NCBI GenBank assembly: GCA_025935235.1
Contig: JAICVT010000032.1
Span: 1 to 21,035, forward strand
Reading direction: 5' to 3'
Length of the DNA stretch: 21,035 nucleotides
From: Ktedonobacterales bacterium
GTDB taxonomy: Bacteria; Chloroflexota; Ktedonobacteria; Ktedonobacterales; JADMIN01
Shown here: positions 6,755 to 14,247 of the stretch, one piece after another
How the letters are laid out: each line of letters begins with the position of its first letter
Numbering within the stretch: the first letter of the stretch is position 1
Notes under the pieces: model-generated
Databases searched by the model: none
Told to the model about the DNA's origin: nothing
The model's input: only the letters and a program-made list of their open reading frames with translations
Made by a program: the position numbers and the translations under genes

Positions 6755-7660
6755 TCAAGCGTCGTCTTCCTCGTCGGCCTCAGCGCTAGCGCCGGAGCCC
6801 GCCGAACCGCTCACGACCTGCGAGGACGATCCATGCTCCTCGGCGTACAGCGCGTCGACTGCCTCGCGCATCACCTGGATGCCAGCGCCACGACCCGCCG
6901 CCAGCGCCGCCAGCCGCGCCTCGCGCCGCTGGAGCGCCGCCTCCAACTCATCTGGCGCCATCCCCAGCGTAGCGGACAACTCGGCCAGCGTCTCCGGCGT
7001 CGCGGGGATGAAGCTGTCGGTGGCGTCGTCCCAGGTGGCCAGTGGCTCCAGGCTCACGCCGTGCGGCTCATCGTCGCCACCCTCCGGGCGCACATAGTTG
7101 ACCGTCAGGAAGCGCCGACGCGGCGGCCACAGATTGCCCACCAGCCCAATGTTGACGATCACTCCCAGCCCCCGCACGTCCTCCGCCGTCAGCCGCAGGT
7201 CGCCGCGCAACATGCCCAGCACGTCGTCAATCGTATCGGCGTGGCACGAGGTCGCCACCGCGAAGCCGTCCTGGGGCAGGCGCAGCAGCGTGCGCGCCGG
7301 GCGGCCCCACATGTAGATGCGCAGGTGGTCGCTGACCTCGTTCGCGAGCACGCAGGTCGTCGCCGGATTGACCTGGCTCACGAAGTCGAAGTCCTCGAAC
7401 ATGCCCATCGTGTAGACCATCGTCGAGCCGACCGGGAGGAACCCTAGCAGCGCGTTGAGCGTCGTCGTCTTGCCGACGCCCGGCGTCGGATCGGTCGGAC
7501 CAGAGACGATCAGCGAGTGATGGCGCTCCACCAGCAGCCACAGCAGCGAGGCAGTCCGCGCGTCGAGGCTGCCCGCTGAGATCAGCTGCGCCACTGAGAG
7601 CGGGCGGTCCGACTCGTAGTGCCACATGCGGCGCTGGTAGGGGCTGCGGGGATCGAACAT
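6755..7660 (-). CDS. VirB11/CpaF-like secretion-type ATPase with unusual P-loop
   Basis: A 301-aa ATPase resembling the C-terminal domain of type II/IV secretion and pilus motor ATPases. SAGSLDARTASLLWLLVERHH leads into the P-loop SGPTDPTPGVGKTTTLNAL (Lys64). VLANEVSDHL takes the place of the usual GEIRD-type Walker B/Asp-box, and FAVATSCHADTIDDVLGMLRG matches the conserved His-box. The P-loop is longer than the usual GPTGSGKTTT, and the Gly normally five residues before the GK is Pro. The long N-terminal domain of GspE/CpaF is missing. A charged helical segment (about 230-270) and an acidic tail end the protein. ATG 7660 was preferred over GTG 7708, whose extra codons overlap a GC-rich hairpin repeat. 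No other secretion or pilus gene is in the window, so the role is unknown. Confidence 0.7.
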   Translation of the reverse strand: MFDPRSPYQRRMWHYESDRPLSVAQLISAGSLDARTASLLWLLVERHHSLIVSGPTDPTPGVGKTTTLNALLGFLPVGSTMVYTMGMFEDFDFVSQVNPATTCVLANEVSDHLRIYMWGRPARTLLRLPQDGFAVATSCHADTIDDVLGMLRGDLRLTAEDVRGLGVIVNIGLVGNLWPPRRRFLTVNYVRPEGGDDEPHGVSLEPLATWDDATDSFIPATPETLAELSATLGMAPDELEAALQRREARLAALAAGRGAGIQVMREAVDALYAEEHGSSSQVVSGSAGSGASAEADEEDDA

Positions 7661-7693
7661 GGCGCGCCTCGCTCTCTCAACTGTGCTACCGAA

Positions 7694-7736
7694 GCTCCCC
7701 TCTCCCACACAGCGGGGGAGGGGCTGGGGGAGGGGG
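7694..7736. repeat. G/C-rich inverted-repeat element
   Basis: CCCCTCTCCC (7697-7706) pairs with GGGGGAGGGG (7714-7723) over 10 base pairs including one T-G, around a 7-base loop. A second G-rich arm (CTGGGGGAGGGGG) follows. The form resembles dispersed intergenic repeats I know from several bacterial phyla. It lies in the 120-base gap between the phosphatase stop and the ATPase start, on the transcribed strand, so it could also attenuate or process that transcript. Only one copy is in this window. Confidence 0.5.
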
Positions 7737-7780
7737 CAAATCCGGCGCTACGCCCCAACCACTCAAATGGATTGTATCCC

Positions 7781-8800
7781 CTACATGATGACGCCGGACG
7801 GCGCGCCGGTCTCTGGCTCCTCGGCGACCGGGCGCCCATCGCGCTGGGCCAGCTTATCGGCTTCGGGGCTGGCCTGCGCCTCGGCGGCAGGCTTGCTCGG
7901 CGAGACCAGCCAGTGTGGTGCCATCGTCCAGTTGACGGCGAGCAGCGTCGGCTCGTAGCCCTCGGCAAAGGCCAGTGCGCTGATCGAGGCGTTGCCGACG
8001 ACGATGAAGCGCGCGCTATCCAGTGGCACATGGGTATAGTGCGCGACGATCAGCTTGATGACATCGGCGTGCGCCACCACCACCACATCATCGCCCACGG
8101 TCGGGTCGGCGCGCAGATCCTCGATGGCGGCGACCACGCGCTGGCGCACTTGCTCGAAGCCTTCGACGCCCTCTGGCGGCTCGGTCGGCTTGGCGACGAA
8201 CTTTAGCCACTCCGGATCGTCCTTGTTGACCTCGCTGATCTTGCGCCCGGCCCAGCGTCCCATTTCGGTGTCCATCAGGCGCGGCTCCTCGCGCACAGGC
8301 AGCCCCCAGCCCCGCGCGATGATCTCCGCCGTCTCGCGCGCGCGCTCCAGTGGGCTGCTGACGACCGCGCTGATGTTGAGTCCCGCCAGCGCCACGGCCG
8401 CCTGATGCGCCTGCCGCCTGCCCTCATCCGTCAGCGCCACATTCGGGAGCTGGCTCGGCAGCCGCCCTTCGACGTTGAAGGTAGATTGTCCGTGCCGCAC
8501 CAGCAGGATGCGCTGCACGCGCACCGGCTTACGCTCACCCTCTGGCCTCGCGCCATTCGCCTGTGTCTTATCAGTTGTCGTCTCTGTACTCGTCTCGTTC
8601 TGTTGTTCCATGAGCCTCTGCGCCAGGGTAGCCGCGCGCAGAGAACGCAGGTCGGCGGGCAGCAGCCGCGCTCGCGCGAGCAGCCACGGCCACGCCAACC
8701 GCGCCGCGCGCGGCGAGACATACAGTATCCAGACGCGCGCGACCGGCAAGAGCCATCGCCGCCACATCGTGTGACGAGCCGAGTGTGATGGAGAGTCCAT
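7781..8800 (-). CDS. Histidine phosphatase family protein (phosphoglycerate-mutase-like)
   Basis: A phosphatase of the branch that uses a phosphohistidine intermediate. LLVRHGQSTFNVEG carries the catalytic RHG (Arg102-His103-Gly104). SSPLERARETAEI is the second conserved segment, DTEMGRWAG holds the likely acid residue, and VVVAHADVIKLIV contains the second catalytic His (His244). The region resembles the mycobacterial MSMEG_4193-type group, but the substrate cannot be told. With ATG 8800 the protein is 339 aa, with a basic amphipathic N-terminal extension of about 60 residues and a Ser/Thr/Glu-rich linker. ATG 8610 (MEQQNETSTE) would remove the extension and also has only a weak ribosome site, so the start is uncertain. 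A 40-residue Pro/Ala/Glu-rich tail follows the domain. Confidence 0.85.
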   Translation of the reverse strand: MDSPSHSARHTMWRRWLLPVARVWILYVSPRAARLAWPWLLARARLLPADLRSLRAATLAQRLMEQQNETSTETTTDKTQANGARPEGERKPVRVQRILLVRHGQSTFNVEGRLPSQLPNVALTDEGRRQAHQAAVALAGLNISAVVSSPLERARETAEIIARGWGLPVREEPRLMDTEMGRWAGRKISEVNKDDPEWLKFVAKPTEPPEGVEGFEQVRQRVVAAIEDLRADPTVGDDVVVVAHADVIKLIVAHYTHVPLDSARFIVVGNASISALAFAEGYEPTLLAVNWTMAPHWLVSPSKPAAEAQASPEADKLAQRDGRPVAEEPETGAPSGVIM

Positions 8801-8898
8801 GAGCGGCTACCGCCTCGTTCGCGCGCCTCCTCCATGCATTGTAGCAGGTCGCGCGGGCAGCGCCGCATCAACCGCCGGGCGAAGCTCGTCAGAGGGGC

Positions 8899-9717
8899 TT
8901 ATCGGCGCGACCACTGGGTCGCGGGTCGCTCCACCTGCTCGCCGTCCACGAAGATCGCGTCCACCCGCTCCTGAAAGAACGCTATCGCGCCCGCCACCGG
9001 GGTCGCCACCACCAGCGGCTCGCGATACGTCCACGCAACGTCCGCGCTCTCCTGCCCAGCGATGCGCGCGCTCCAGTAGCTTGCCTGACCCTTATACGCG
9101 CACTGGGTGATGGTCGGGCTCGGAGCCAGCAGATCCATGCGCACGTCCTCAGCCGGGATGTAATAGCGCACAGGCAGCCCCGTCTCGAAGAGCAGGAACG
9201 GACGCCGCGTTTCGGCCAGCATTACCCCGGCGTGCTCCACACGCACATGGCGCACGCTCCGTCGCGCATCCACGCCCATCTTATAGGGGTCGCGCGCATG
9301 CGCGAAGGCGCGCTCATCCTCCTCATACCAGGCGTCCATCTCTTTCCAGTAGAAGGCGATATGGCCGCGCAGATCAGGGGCGCCCTCGACGGCGGCATCG
9401 TAGCTCCAGGCGGCGTTCTCTGCCAGGCGGTCGCCATGCCGCACGTTCCAATAACTCGCGTCGCCCTTGTATTCCGAGGGCATAGTGAGGCCAGAGCGCT
9501 CCAGCAGATCGACGCGCACGTCGGCCAGCGGGAAATAGTACACTGGCAGCCGACCAACTTCGCGTAGCAGCATGACGCGCTTGCTATCGGCGATGGTCAC
9601 GCCATCGAAGACGGCGCGCACCCAGCGCGGGCTGCGCTCCAGCCAGAAGCGGGGCGTGAGCGTTGGAATCGCGACTGGCATCATCCCCAACTTGCGGTCT
9701 TCGAGATGATCCGGCAT
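8899..9717 (-). CDS. Tandem DUF427 domain protein
   Basis: A 272-aa protein built of two related halves. Half one (about 27-125) has VRAVFDGVTIADSKRVMLL, PVYYFPLADVRVDLL, EYKGDASYWNVR and IAFYWKEMDAW. Half two (about 158-262) has VRVEHAGVMLAETRRPFLL, PVRYYIPAEDVRMDLL, AYKGQASYWSAR and IAFFQERVDAI. These are the hallmarks of DUF427, a small beta-rich domain of unknown function common in actinobacteria and proteobacteria, often found doubled. There is no signal peptide or membrane segment, so it is probably cytosolic. ATG 9717 is preceded by GGGAGG (9730-9725). The gene is on the same strand as the phosphatase but separated by about 100 bases. In the 223-base divergent gap to the right (9718-9940) I see only a small inverted repeat, GATGAGTCATC at 9784-9794, of unknown meaning. 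Confidence 0.9.
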   Translation of the reverse strand: MPDHLEDRKLGMMPVAIPTLTPRFWLERSPRWVRAVFDGVTIADSKRVMLLREVGRLPVYYFPLADVRVDLLERSGLTMPSEYKGDASYWNVRHGDRLAENAAWSYDAAVEGAPDLRGHIAFYWKEMDAWYEEDERAFAHARDPYKMGVDARRSVRHVRVEHAGVMLAETRRPFLLFETGLPVRYYIPAEDVRMDLLAPSPTITQCAYKGQASYWSARIAGQESADVAWTYREPLVVATPVAGAIAFFQERVDAIFVDGEQVERPATQWSRR

Positions 9718-9940
9718 CGGTGATCCTCCCCGCGATGTGATGGCTTGTCGCCCGCACCGCGTTTGAATTCCCTGTAACAGACCGATGAGTCATCAGTCTA
9801 GAGCATCAGCGCCCTCACACTGTAGGTCGCCTGGAAGCGGGCGTAGCTGCGCCGTTGTGCTTACGCCCGGGCCTCGCAATGTGCCATGATGCGGTAGACA
9901 GGTGCGCCGATGTACCGATGAGCGAAAGGACGCTGTGCAG

Positions 9941-11356
9941 ATGACGGACGAGCGAGGCGCGAACGGCGCGGTTGAGCGATTCGACGCCATCGTGGTCGGC
10001 TCCGGCCAGGGCGCCAATCCGCTGGCGAAGGCGCTGGCGGGCGCTGGGCGCCACACGGCGCTGATCGAGAGCACGCACGTCGGCGGGACGTGCATCAACG
10101 AGGGATGCAGCCCCACCAAGACGATGGTCGCCAGCGCGCGTGTCGTCTATCTAGCGCGGCGTGGCGCCGACTACGGCGTGCGGACCGGCCCCGTCAGCAT
10201 AGACATGCGAAAGGTGCGTGCGCGCAAGCAGGCCATCGTAGACGACTTCCGCTCCAGCGGCGAGCGTGGCATCGCCGCCACGGAGGGGCTGGAGCTGGTG
10301 CGCGGCGCCGCCAGCTTCAGCGGCCCGAAGCAGATCACCGTGGCGCTGAACGCTGGTGGGACGCGCACGCTCGTGGCAGATCTGATCGTGCTGAATACCG
10401 GCTGCCGTCCATCCATTCCGCCGATCGCCGGCCTCGACAGCGTTCCGTATCTGACCTCGACCAGCATCATGGAGCTGGATGCCGTGCCAGAGCGTCTCAT
10501 CATCCTGGGCGCGGGCTACGTCGGCGTCGAGTTCGGCCAGATGTTTCGCCGCTTTGGCAGCGAGGTGACGATGCTCCAGCGCGGCGACAAGCTGCTGGCG
10601 CGCGAAGACGACGACGTGGCCGAAGAGGTGGTCAAGATCCTGCGCGAAGACGGCATCGAGATCATCTTCGGCGCCCAGACCACGCGCGTCTCGCGCAACG
10701 ACAACGGCGAGATCATCGTCACGATCCGCACGGCGGAGGGCGAGCGCGGCCTGCGCGGCACGCATTTGCTGGTGGCGACCGGCCGCACGCCCAACAGCGA
10801 AGCGCTGAATCTGAGCGCCGCTGGCGTCGCGGCGGACGCGCACGGCTACATCACCGTCAACGAGCAGCTGGAGACAAACGTCCCTGGCGTCTACGCCATC
10901 GGCGATGTGAAGGGCGGCCCGGCCTTCACGCACATCTCCTACGACGACTACCGCATCCTGCGCGATAATCTGCTACATGGCGGCCACGCTTCCACTACTG
11001 GCCGCCTCGTACCGAATGTGGTCTATATGGATCCGCAGGTAGCGACCGTCGGCATGCGCGAGAGCGAGGCGCGCACATCGGGTCGCAACGTCCGCGTGGC
11101 CAAGATGCCGATGACCTGGGTGGCGCGCGCCCTGGAGATGGACGAGACACGCGGCTTTATGAAAGCCATCGTAGACGCCGACAGCAAGGAGATCCTTGGC
11201 TGCGCCATCCTCGGTGTGGAGGGCGGCGAGATCATGTCGGCACTGGAGCTGGCGATGATGGGGCATCTGCCTTATACCGCCGTCAAAGAGGCGATCTTCG
11301 CGCATCCGACACTCAGCGAATCGCTGAACAACCTCTTCATGTCGCTGGATGACTGA
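9941..11356 (+). CDS. FAD-dependent pyridine nucleotide-disulfide oxidoreductase (mercuric reductase-like)
   Basis: A 471-aa flavoprotein disulfide reductase. FAD motif VVGSGQGANPLAKAL (18-32) is followed by the redox-active pair in GGTCINEGCSPTKT (Cys51 and Cys56). A second Rossmann motif GAGYVGVEFG (190-199) binds NAD(P)H, IGDVKGG (Gly321-Asp322) completes the FAD site, and the C-terminal dimerisation domain carries the His-Glu pair FAHPTLSE (His455, Glu460). The GGTCxNEGCxPTKT form is typical of proteins annotated as mercuric reductase-like. However, it lacks the N-terminal metal-binding domain and the C-terminal vicinal cysteines of true MerA, and no merR/merT is nearby, so mercury reduction is unlikely and the substrate is unknown. 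Dihydrolipoamide dehydrogenase is disfavoured by the absence of partner genes. ATG 9941 follows AAAGGA (9925-9930). An in-frame GTG at 9902 is possible but less likely. Confidence 0.85.
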   Translation: MTDERGANGAVERFDAIVVGSGQGANPLAKALAGAGRHTALIESTHVGGTCINEGCSPTKTMVASARVVYLARRGADYGVRTGPVSIDMRKVRARKQAIVDDFRSSGERGIAATEGLELVRGAASFSGPKQITVALNAGGTRTLVADLIVLNTGCRPSIPPIAGLDSVPYLTSTSIMELDAVPERLIILGAGYVGVEFGQMFRRFGSEVTMLQRGDKLLAREDDDVAEEVVKILREDGIEIIFGAQTTRVSRNDNGEIIVTIRTAEGERGLRGTHLLVATGRTPNSEALNLSAAGVAADAHGYITVNEQLETNVPGVYAIGDVKGGPAFTHISYDDYRILRDNLLHGGHASTTGRLVPNVVYMDPQVATVGMRESEARTSGRNVRVAKMPMTWVARALEMDETRGFMKAIVDADSKEILGCAILGVEGGEIMSALELAMMGHLPYTAVKEAIFAHPTLSESLNNLFMSLDD

Positions 11357-11429
11357 GGCGGCAAGCGGGTTGCGAGCGATTCCGCGTGGCAGCGCACAGA
11401 TGAGAGTGCGGCTAAGTTCTGCGGCGCTC

Positions 11430-11460
11430 TTGACCCGAACCGGGCGAAAATGTGTACTAT
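11430..11460 (+). promoter_or_regulatory. Predicted promoter of the opuC-type operon
   Basis: TTGACC (11430-11435) and TACTAT (11455-11460) lie 19 bases apart in an otherwise GC-rich gap. This places a start near 11467 and a leader of about 143 bases before the ATPase start. The leader contains a strong AGGAGG-like run (11536-11541) with no usable start codon after it. No known riboswitch fold was recognised. Confidence 0.45.
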
Positions 11461-11609
11461 TATGCGCATGGGCGTCGCCCGCTTCACTGGTCAACGTGTC
11501 GGCAAGCGAGCGACGCGCGAGACGAGCGCGGGGAGAGGAGGAGCCGCCCGGCCTGCCGAGGGTCACTGGGTATCGCTGGCGACCTTCGCATGAATGGGAC
11601 GGTGATCGT

Positions 11610-12629
11610 ATGGCGACAGTCGAGTTCGATGATGTCACGAAAACCTATCTGGGCGCCACCCAGAACGCCGTAGATCATGTCTCCTTCTCCGTCGAGAAAG
11701 GCGCGCTCTGCATTCTGCTGGGAACCTCCGGCTCAGGCAAGACCACATTGCTGCGCATGGTCAATCGGCTGGCCGACCCGACCTCCGGCGTCATCCGCGT
11801 GGACGGGACGGCAACCACCGAACAAGACCCCATCGCGTTGCGCCGACGCATCGGCTACGTCATCCAGCAGGTCGGACTCTTCCCGCATCTGACTGTCGAG
11901 GAGAATGTGCGAGTCGTGCCGAGCATCCTGGGGCAGAAAGCGAGCGAGACCAGCGGCCGAGTGGACGAACTGCTCACGCTCGTCGGGCTGGAGCCAGCCG
12001 AGTATCGCACGCGCTACCCGCGCCAGCTCAGCGGCGGCCAGCAGCAGCGCGTCGGGCTGGCGCGCGCGCTGGCGGCTGATCCCGCCCTGCTGCTGATGGA
12101 TGAACCATTCGGCGCGCTCGACGCCATCACCCGCGGCCGCCTGCAAGACGAGCTGCTGCGCATCCAGCGCGAGACGGGCAAGACGATCCTCTTTGTCACA
12201 CACGACGTGGATGAGGCGTTCAAGCTCGGCACGCAGGTGGTCGTCATGGATCAGGGGCGCCTGATGCAAGAAGGCGCGCCCGTGGAGTTGCTGGCGCATC
12301 CAGCCAACGCCTTCGTCGGGCAGCTGGTTGGCTCGGCCAACGCGCTGCGCCAACTCGAGTTTCTGCCGGCCTCCGCCGCGCTGGAGCCGCAAGCGCCAGC
12401 CGATGCCGCTGGCTCGCAGCGCATCTCCGCCCACGCGACGCTGTTAGAAGCGCTGCTCCAGCTCATGCAGTCGAAGCAGAGCGCCCTCACCCTCGAAGAG
12501 CATGGCCGTGGCGTCGGCCAGATCACACTCAGCGGCATCTCGCGCGTCGTGCTGGCCGCTCGGCGCATGGCCGCCGAGCAGGCCGCAGAAGCCGAGGAGC
12601 GTGTGGCGGCCACACCAGAAGCGGTTTAG
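11610..12629 (+). CDS. opuCA: Glycine betaine/choline-type ABC transporter, ATP-binding protein
   Basis: Energises import of a compatible solute or choline (ProV/OpuCA/OpuBA family). Visible motifs are Walker A GTSGSGKTT (Lys44), Q-loop IQQVGLFPHLTVEENV, signature LSGGQQQRVGLARALA, Walker B ALLLMDEPFGALD and the H-loop FVTHDVDEAF. The product is 339 aa. Beyond residue 240 it has a degenerate segment with one CBS-like half (ATLLEALLQLMQSKQSALTL), rather than the two clear CBS domains that sense ionic strength in OpuA-type proteins. ATG 11610 was chosen because conserved sequence starts there. The frame stays open to 11349 but overlaps the upstream gene. The ribosome site is weak (GGTGAT). It is the first gene of a four-gene operon with its own predicted promoter. 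Confidence 0.88.
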   Translation: MATVEFDDVTKTYLGATQNAVDHVSFSVEKGALCILLGTSGSGKTTLLRMVNRLADPTSGVIRVDGTATTEQDPIALRRRIGYVIQQVGLFPHLTVEENVRVVPSILGQKASETSGRVDELLTLVGLEPAEYRTRYPRQLSGGQQQRVGLARALAADPALLLMDEPFGALDAITRGRLQDELLRIQRETGKTILFVTHDVDEAFKLGTQVVVMDQGRLMQEGAPVELLAHPANAFVGQLVGSANALRQLEFLPASAALEPQAPADAAGSQRISAHATLLEALLQLMQSKQSALTLEEHGRGVGQITLSGISRVVLAARRMAAEQAAEAEERVAATPEAV

Positions 12630-12701
12630 GCCGACGCTGGCTCACCCGCGCAGCCGCTGGCCCACGGCGGTTCCATGTGACATTGAGGAAGGAGGCGACG
12701 T

Positions 12702-13361
12702 GTGCAGTATCTACTGGACGGCTCGAACTGGGATTTTGCGGATCCGCAGAGCGTGCCGAATCTGCTGGTGGATCACATCGTAATCACCCTCCTCTGCATG
12801 CTGGTGGGGCTGGCCATCGCGCTGCCGATCTCGTTCCTGCTGGTGCGCTACACGCGCTTCTATCCGAGCGCCATCACCACAGCGAGTGTCATCTATACGC
12901 TGCCGAGCCTGGCGTTCATGGCGTTCCTGATTCCCATCTTCCTGCTCTCGCCGCTGACCGTCTTCATCCCGCTGGTGCTCTACACCCAGGTGGTGCTGAT
13001 TCGCAACACGGTCGCCGCGATTCGCTCGGTTGACCCGATGCTGGTTGAGGTGGGCCGCGCGATGGGCATGAACAACCTCCAGGTGCAGTTGCGCGTCGTG
13101 CTGCCGCTGGCCGCGCCGATTATCATCGCGGGCATCCGCGTCGCCACCGTCACGACCATCGGCATCGCGGCGATCGGCCCGCTGTTTGGCACCCAGAACC
13201 TCGGCTACCTCATCACGAATGGGCTGGCGCTGAGCTACAAAGACATGATCCTGGCGGGCGCGATCATGCTGACGATTCTGGCCCTGGGAACCGACCTGCT
13301 GCTGCTTGGCGTGCAGAATCTGATCAATCGCGCGGGCGCCGAAGTCGTCGCGGCGGCCTGA
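12702..13361 (+). CDS. opuCB: Glycine betaine/choline-type ABC transporter, permease 1
   Basis: Integral membrane permease of 219 aa, within the usual size for OpuCB/ProW-type subunits. About six hydrophobic segments are visible, beginning with HIVITLLCMLVGLAIALPIS. The cytoplasmic coupling (EAA) loop is VEVGRAMGMNNLQVQLRVVLP, whose EVGRAMGM matches the family consensus and docks on the ATPase. YTLPSLAFMAFLIPI and IGPLFGTQNLGYLI are further family signatures. The start is GTG 12702, with AAGGAGG (12689-12695) 6 bases before it. It lies 72 bases after the ATPase gene and 12 bases before the second permease. Confidence 0.9.
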   Translation: MQYLLDGSNWDFADPQSVPNLLVDHIVITLLCMLVGLAIALPISFLLVRYTRFYPSAITTASVIYTLPSLAFMAFLIPIFLLSPLTVFIPLVLYTQVVLIRNTVAAIRSVDPMLVEVGRAMGMNNLQVQLRVVLPLAAPIIIAGIRVATVTTIGIAAIGPLFGTQNLGYLITNGLALSYKDMILAGAIMLTILALGTDLLLLGVQNLINRAGAEVVAAA

Positions 13362-13373
13362 GGAGGAGACGAG

Positions 13374-14111
13374 ATGCAACCGACCTCGCTGCAACAACTG
13401 CTCGCCTTCATCTCCAGCCCACAGAACAACTTCGGCGCGGAGACCTGGGCGACACTGAAGCTTTCCATTGTGCCGATTCTGCTGGCCATCGTGATCAGCG
13501 TGCCGCTGGGGATCGTGCTGGCGCAGCGACCTGTCGCGGCGTTCCTCGCGACGAATGCCAGCGGGCTGGTGCGCGCTATCCCTACGCTGGCCGTTCTCGC
13601 GGCGCTAGCGGAGACGCCATTCCTGGGCATCGGCTTCAGGCCGTCGGTGTTCGCGCTCTTCCTGCTCGGCATCCCGCCGATCCTGCTCAACACGATCACC
13701 GGGCTGCGCGGCATTGATCCAGCGACCGTTGACGCGGCGCGCGGCATGGGCATGACGCGGTGGCAGATTCTCTCACGGGTGCGGCTCCCGCTGATGGCGC
13801 CCGTGCTGGCGGCTGGTGTGCGAACATCCGCCGTGCAGATTGTGGCCACCGTGCCGATTGCCGCGCTGATTGGCGGGGGCGGCTACGGCGACTACATCCT
13901 GCTCGGGCTGGACCTCTTCCAGTTGACGCCGCTGCTGGTTGGCGGCATTGGCATCGCCGTGCTGGCCCTCCTCACTGAGTTGCTGCTGGGGCAGGCGCAG
14001 CGCGCGCTAACCCCCACTGGCCTGCGGATCGCCGCGGCGAGCGATGAGGGAGCGGCAGGCATGCGCGGCGCAGCGACCGATGCGGCGGGGAGCGCGTCCC
14101 TCGCCGCATGA
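13374..14111 (+). CDS. opuCD: Glycine betaine/choline-type ABC transporter, permease 2
   Basis: Second permease of 245 aa, related to the first. Hydrophobic segments start at LSIVPILLAIVISVPLGIVL. The coupling loop is DAARGMGMTRWQILSRVRLP and a conserved IGGGGYGDYILLG segment follows. A non-conserved 30-residue Ala/Gly-rich tail, probably cytoplasmic, ends the protein. GAGGAGG just before ATG 13374 gives a strong ribosome site, and the 12-base gap to the first permease suggests coupled translation. Two different permeases imply a heterodimeric membrane channel, as in OpuB, OpuC and Yeh-type systems. The 136 bases after this gene (14112-14247) show no clear element apart from the ribosome site of the next gene. 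Confidence 0.88.
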   Translation: MQPTSLQQLLAFISSPQNNFGAETWATLKLSIVPILLAIVISVPLGIVLAQRPVAAFLATNASGLVRAIPTLAVLAALAETPFLGIGFRPSVFALFLLGIPPILLNTITGLRGIDPATVDAARGMGMTRWQILSRVRLPLMAPVLAAGVRTSAVQIVATVPIAALIGGGGYGDYILLGLDLFQLTPLLVGGIGIAVLALLTELLLGQAQRALTPTGLRIAAASDEGAAGMRGAATDAAGSASLAA

Positions 14112-14247
14112 GTCATCCGCACGAGTGGCGGCGCTTCTGGCGCGCCCTGGCGGAAGGCGCGAATGACACAGTGACACGGCATTCTCGATGTTGGAACGAG
14201 ATGCGCGGCGAGATGTTCTCGCCGCGACAGGACAGGAGTTACCACGG

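Noticed and set aside
9941..11356. Annotation as mercuric reductase MerA in a mercury-resistance operon
   Set aside because: No merR, merP or merT is nearby, and both the N-terminal metal-binding domain and the C-terminal cysteine pair are missing.
11349..11609. 87-residue N-terminal extension of the transporter ATPase
   Set aside because: It overlaps the end of the preceding gene and the predicted promoter, and ABC-domain homology begins at 11610.
11467..11609. Riboswitch in the transporter leader
   Set aside because: I could not match it to any known aptamer and saw no convincing terminator or anti-terminator pair.
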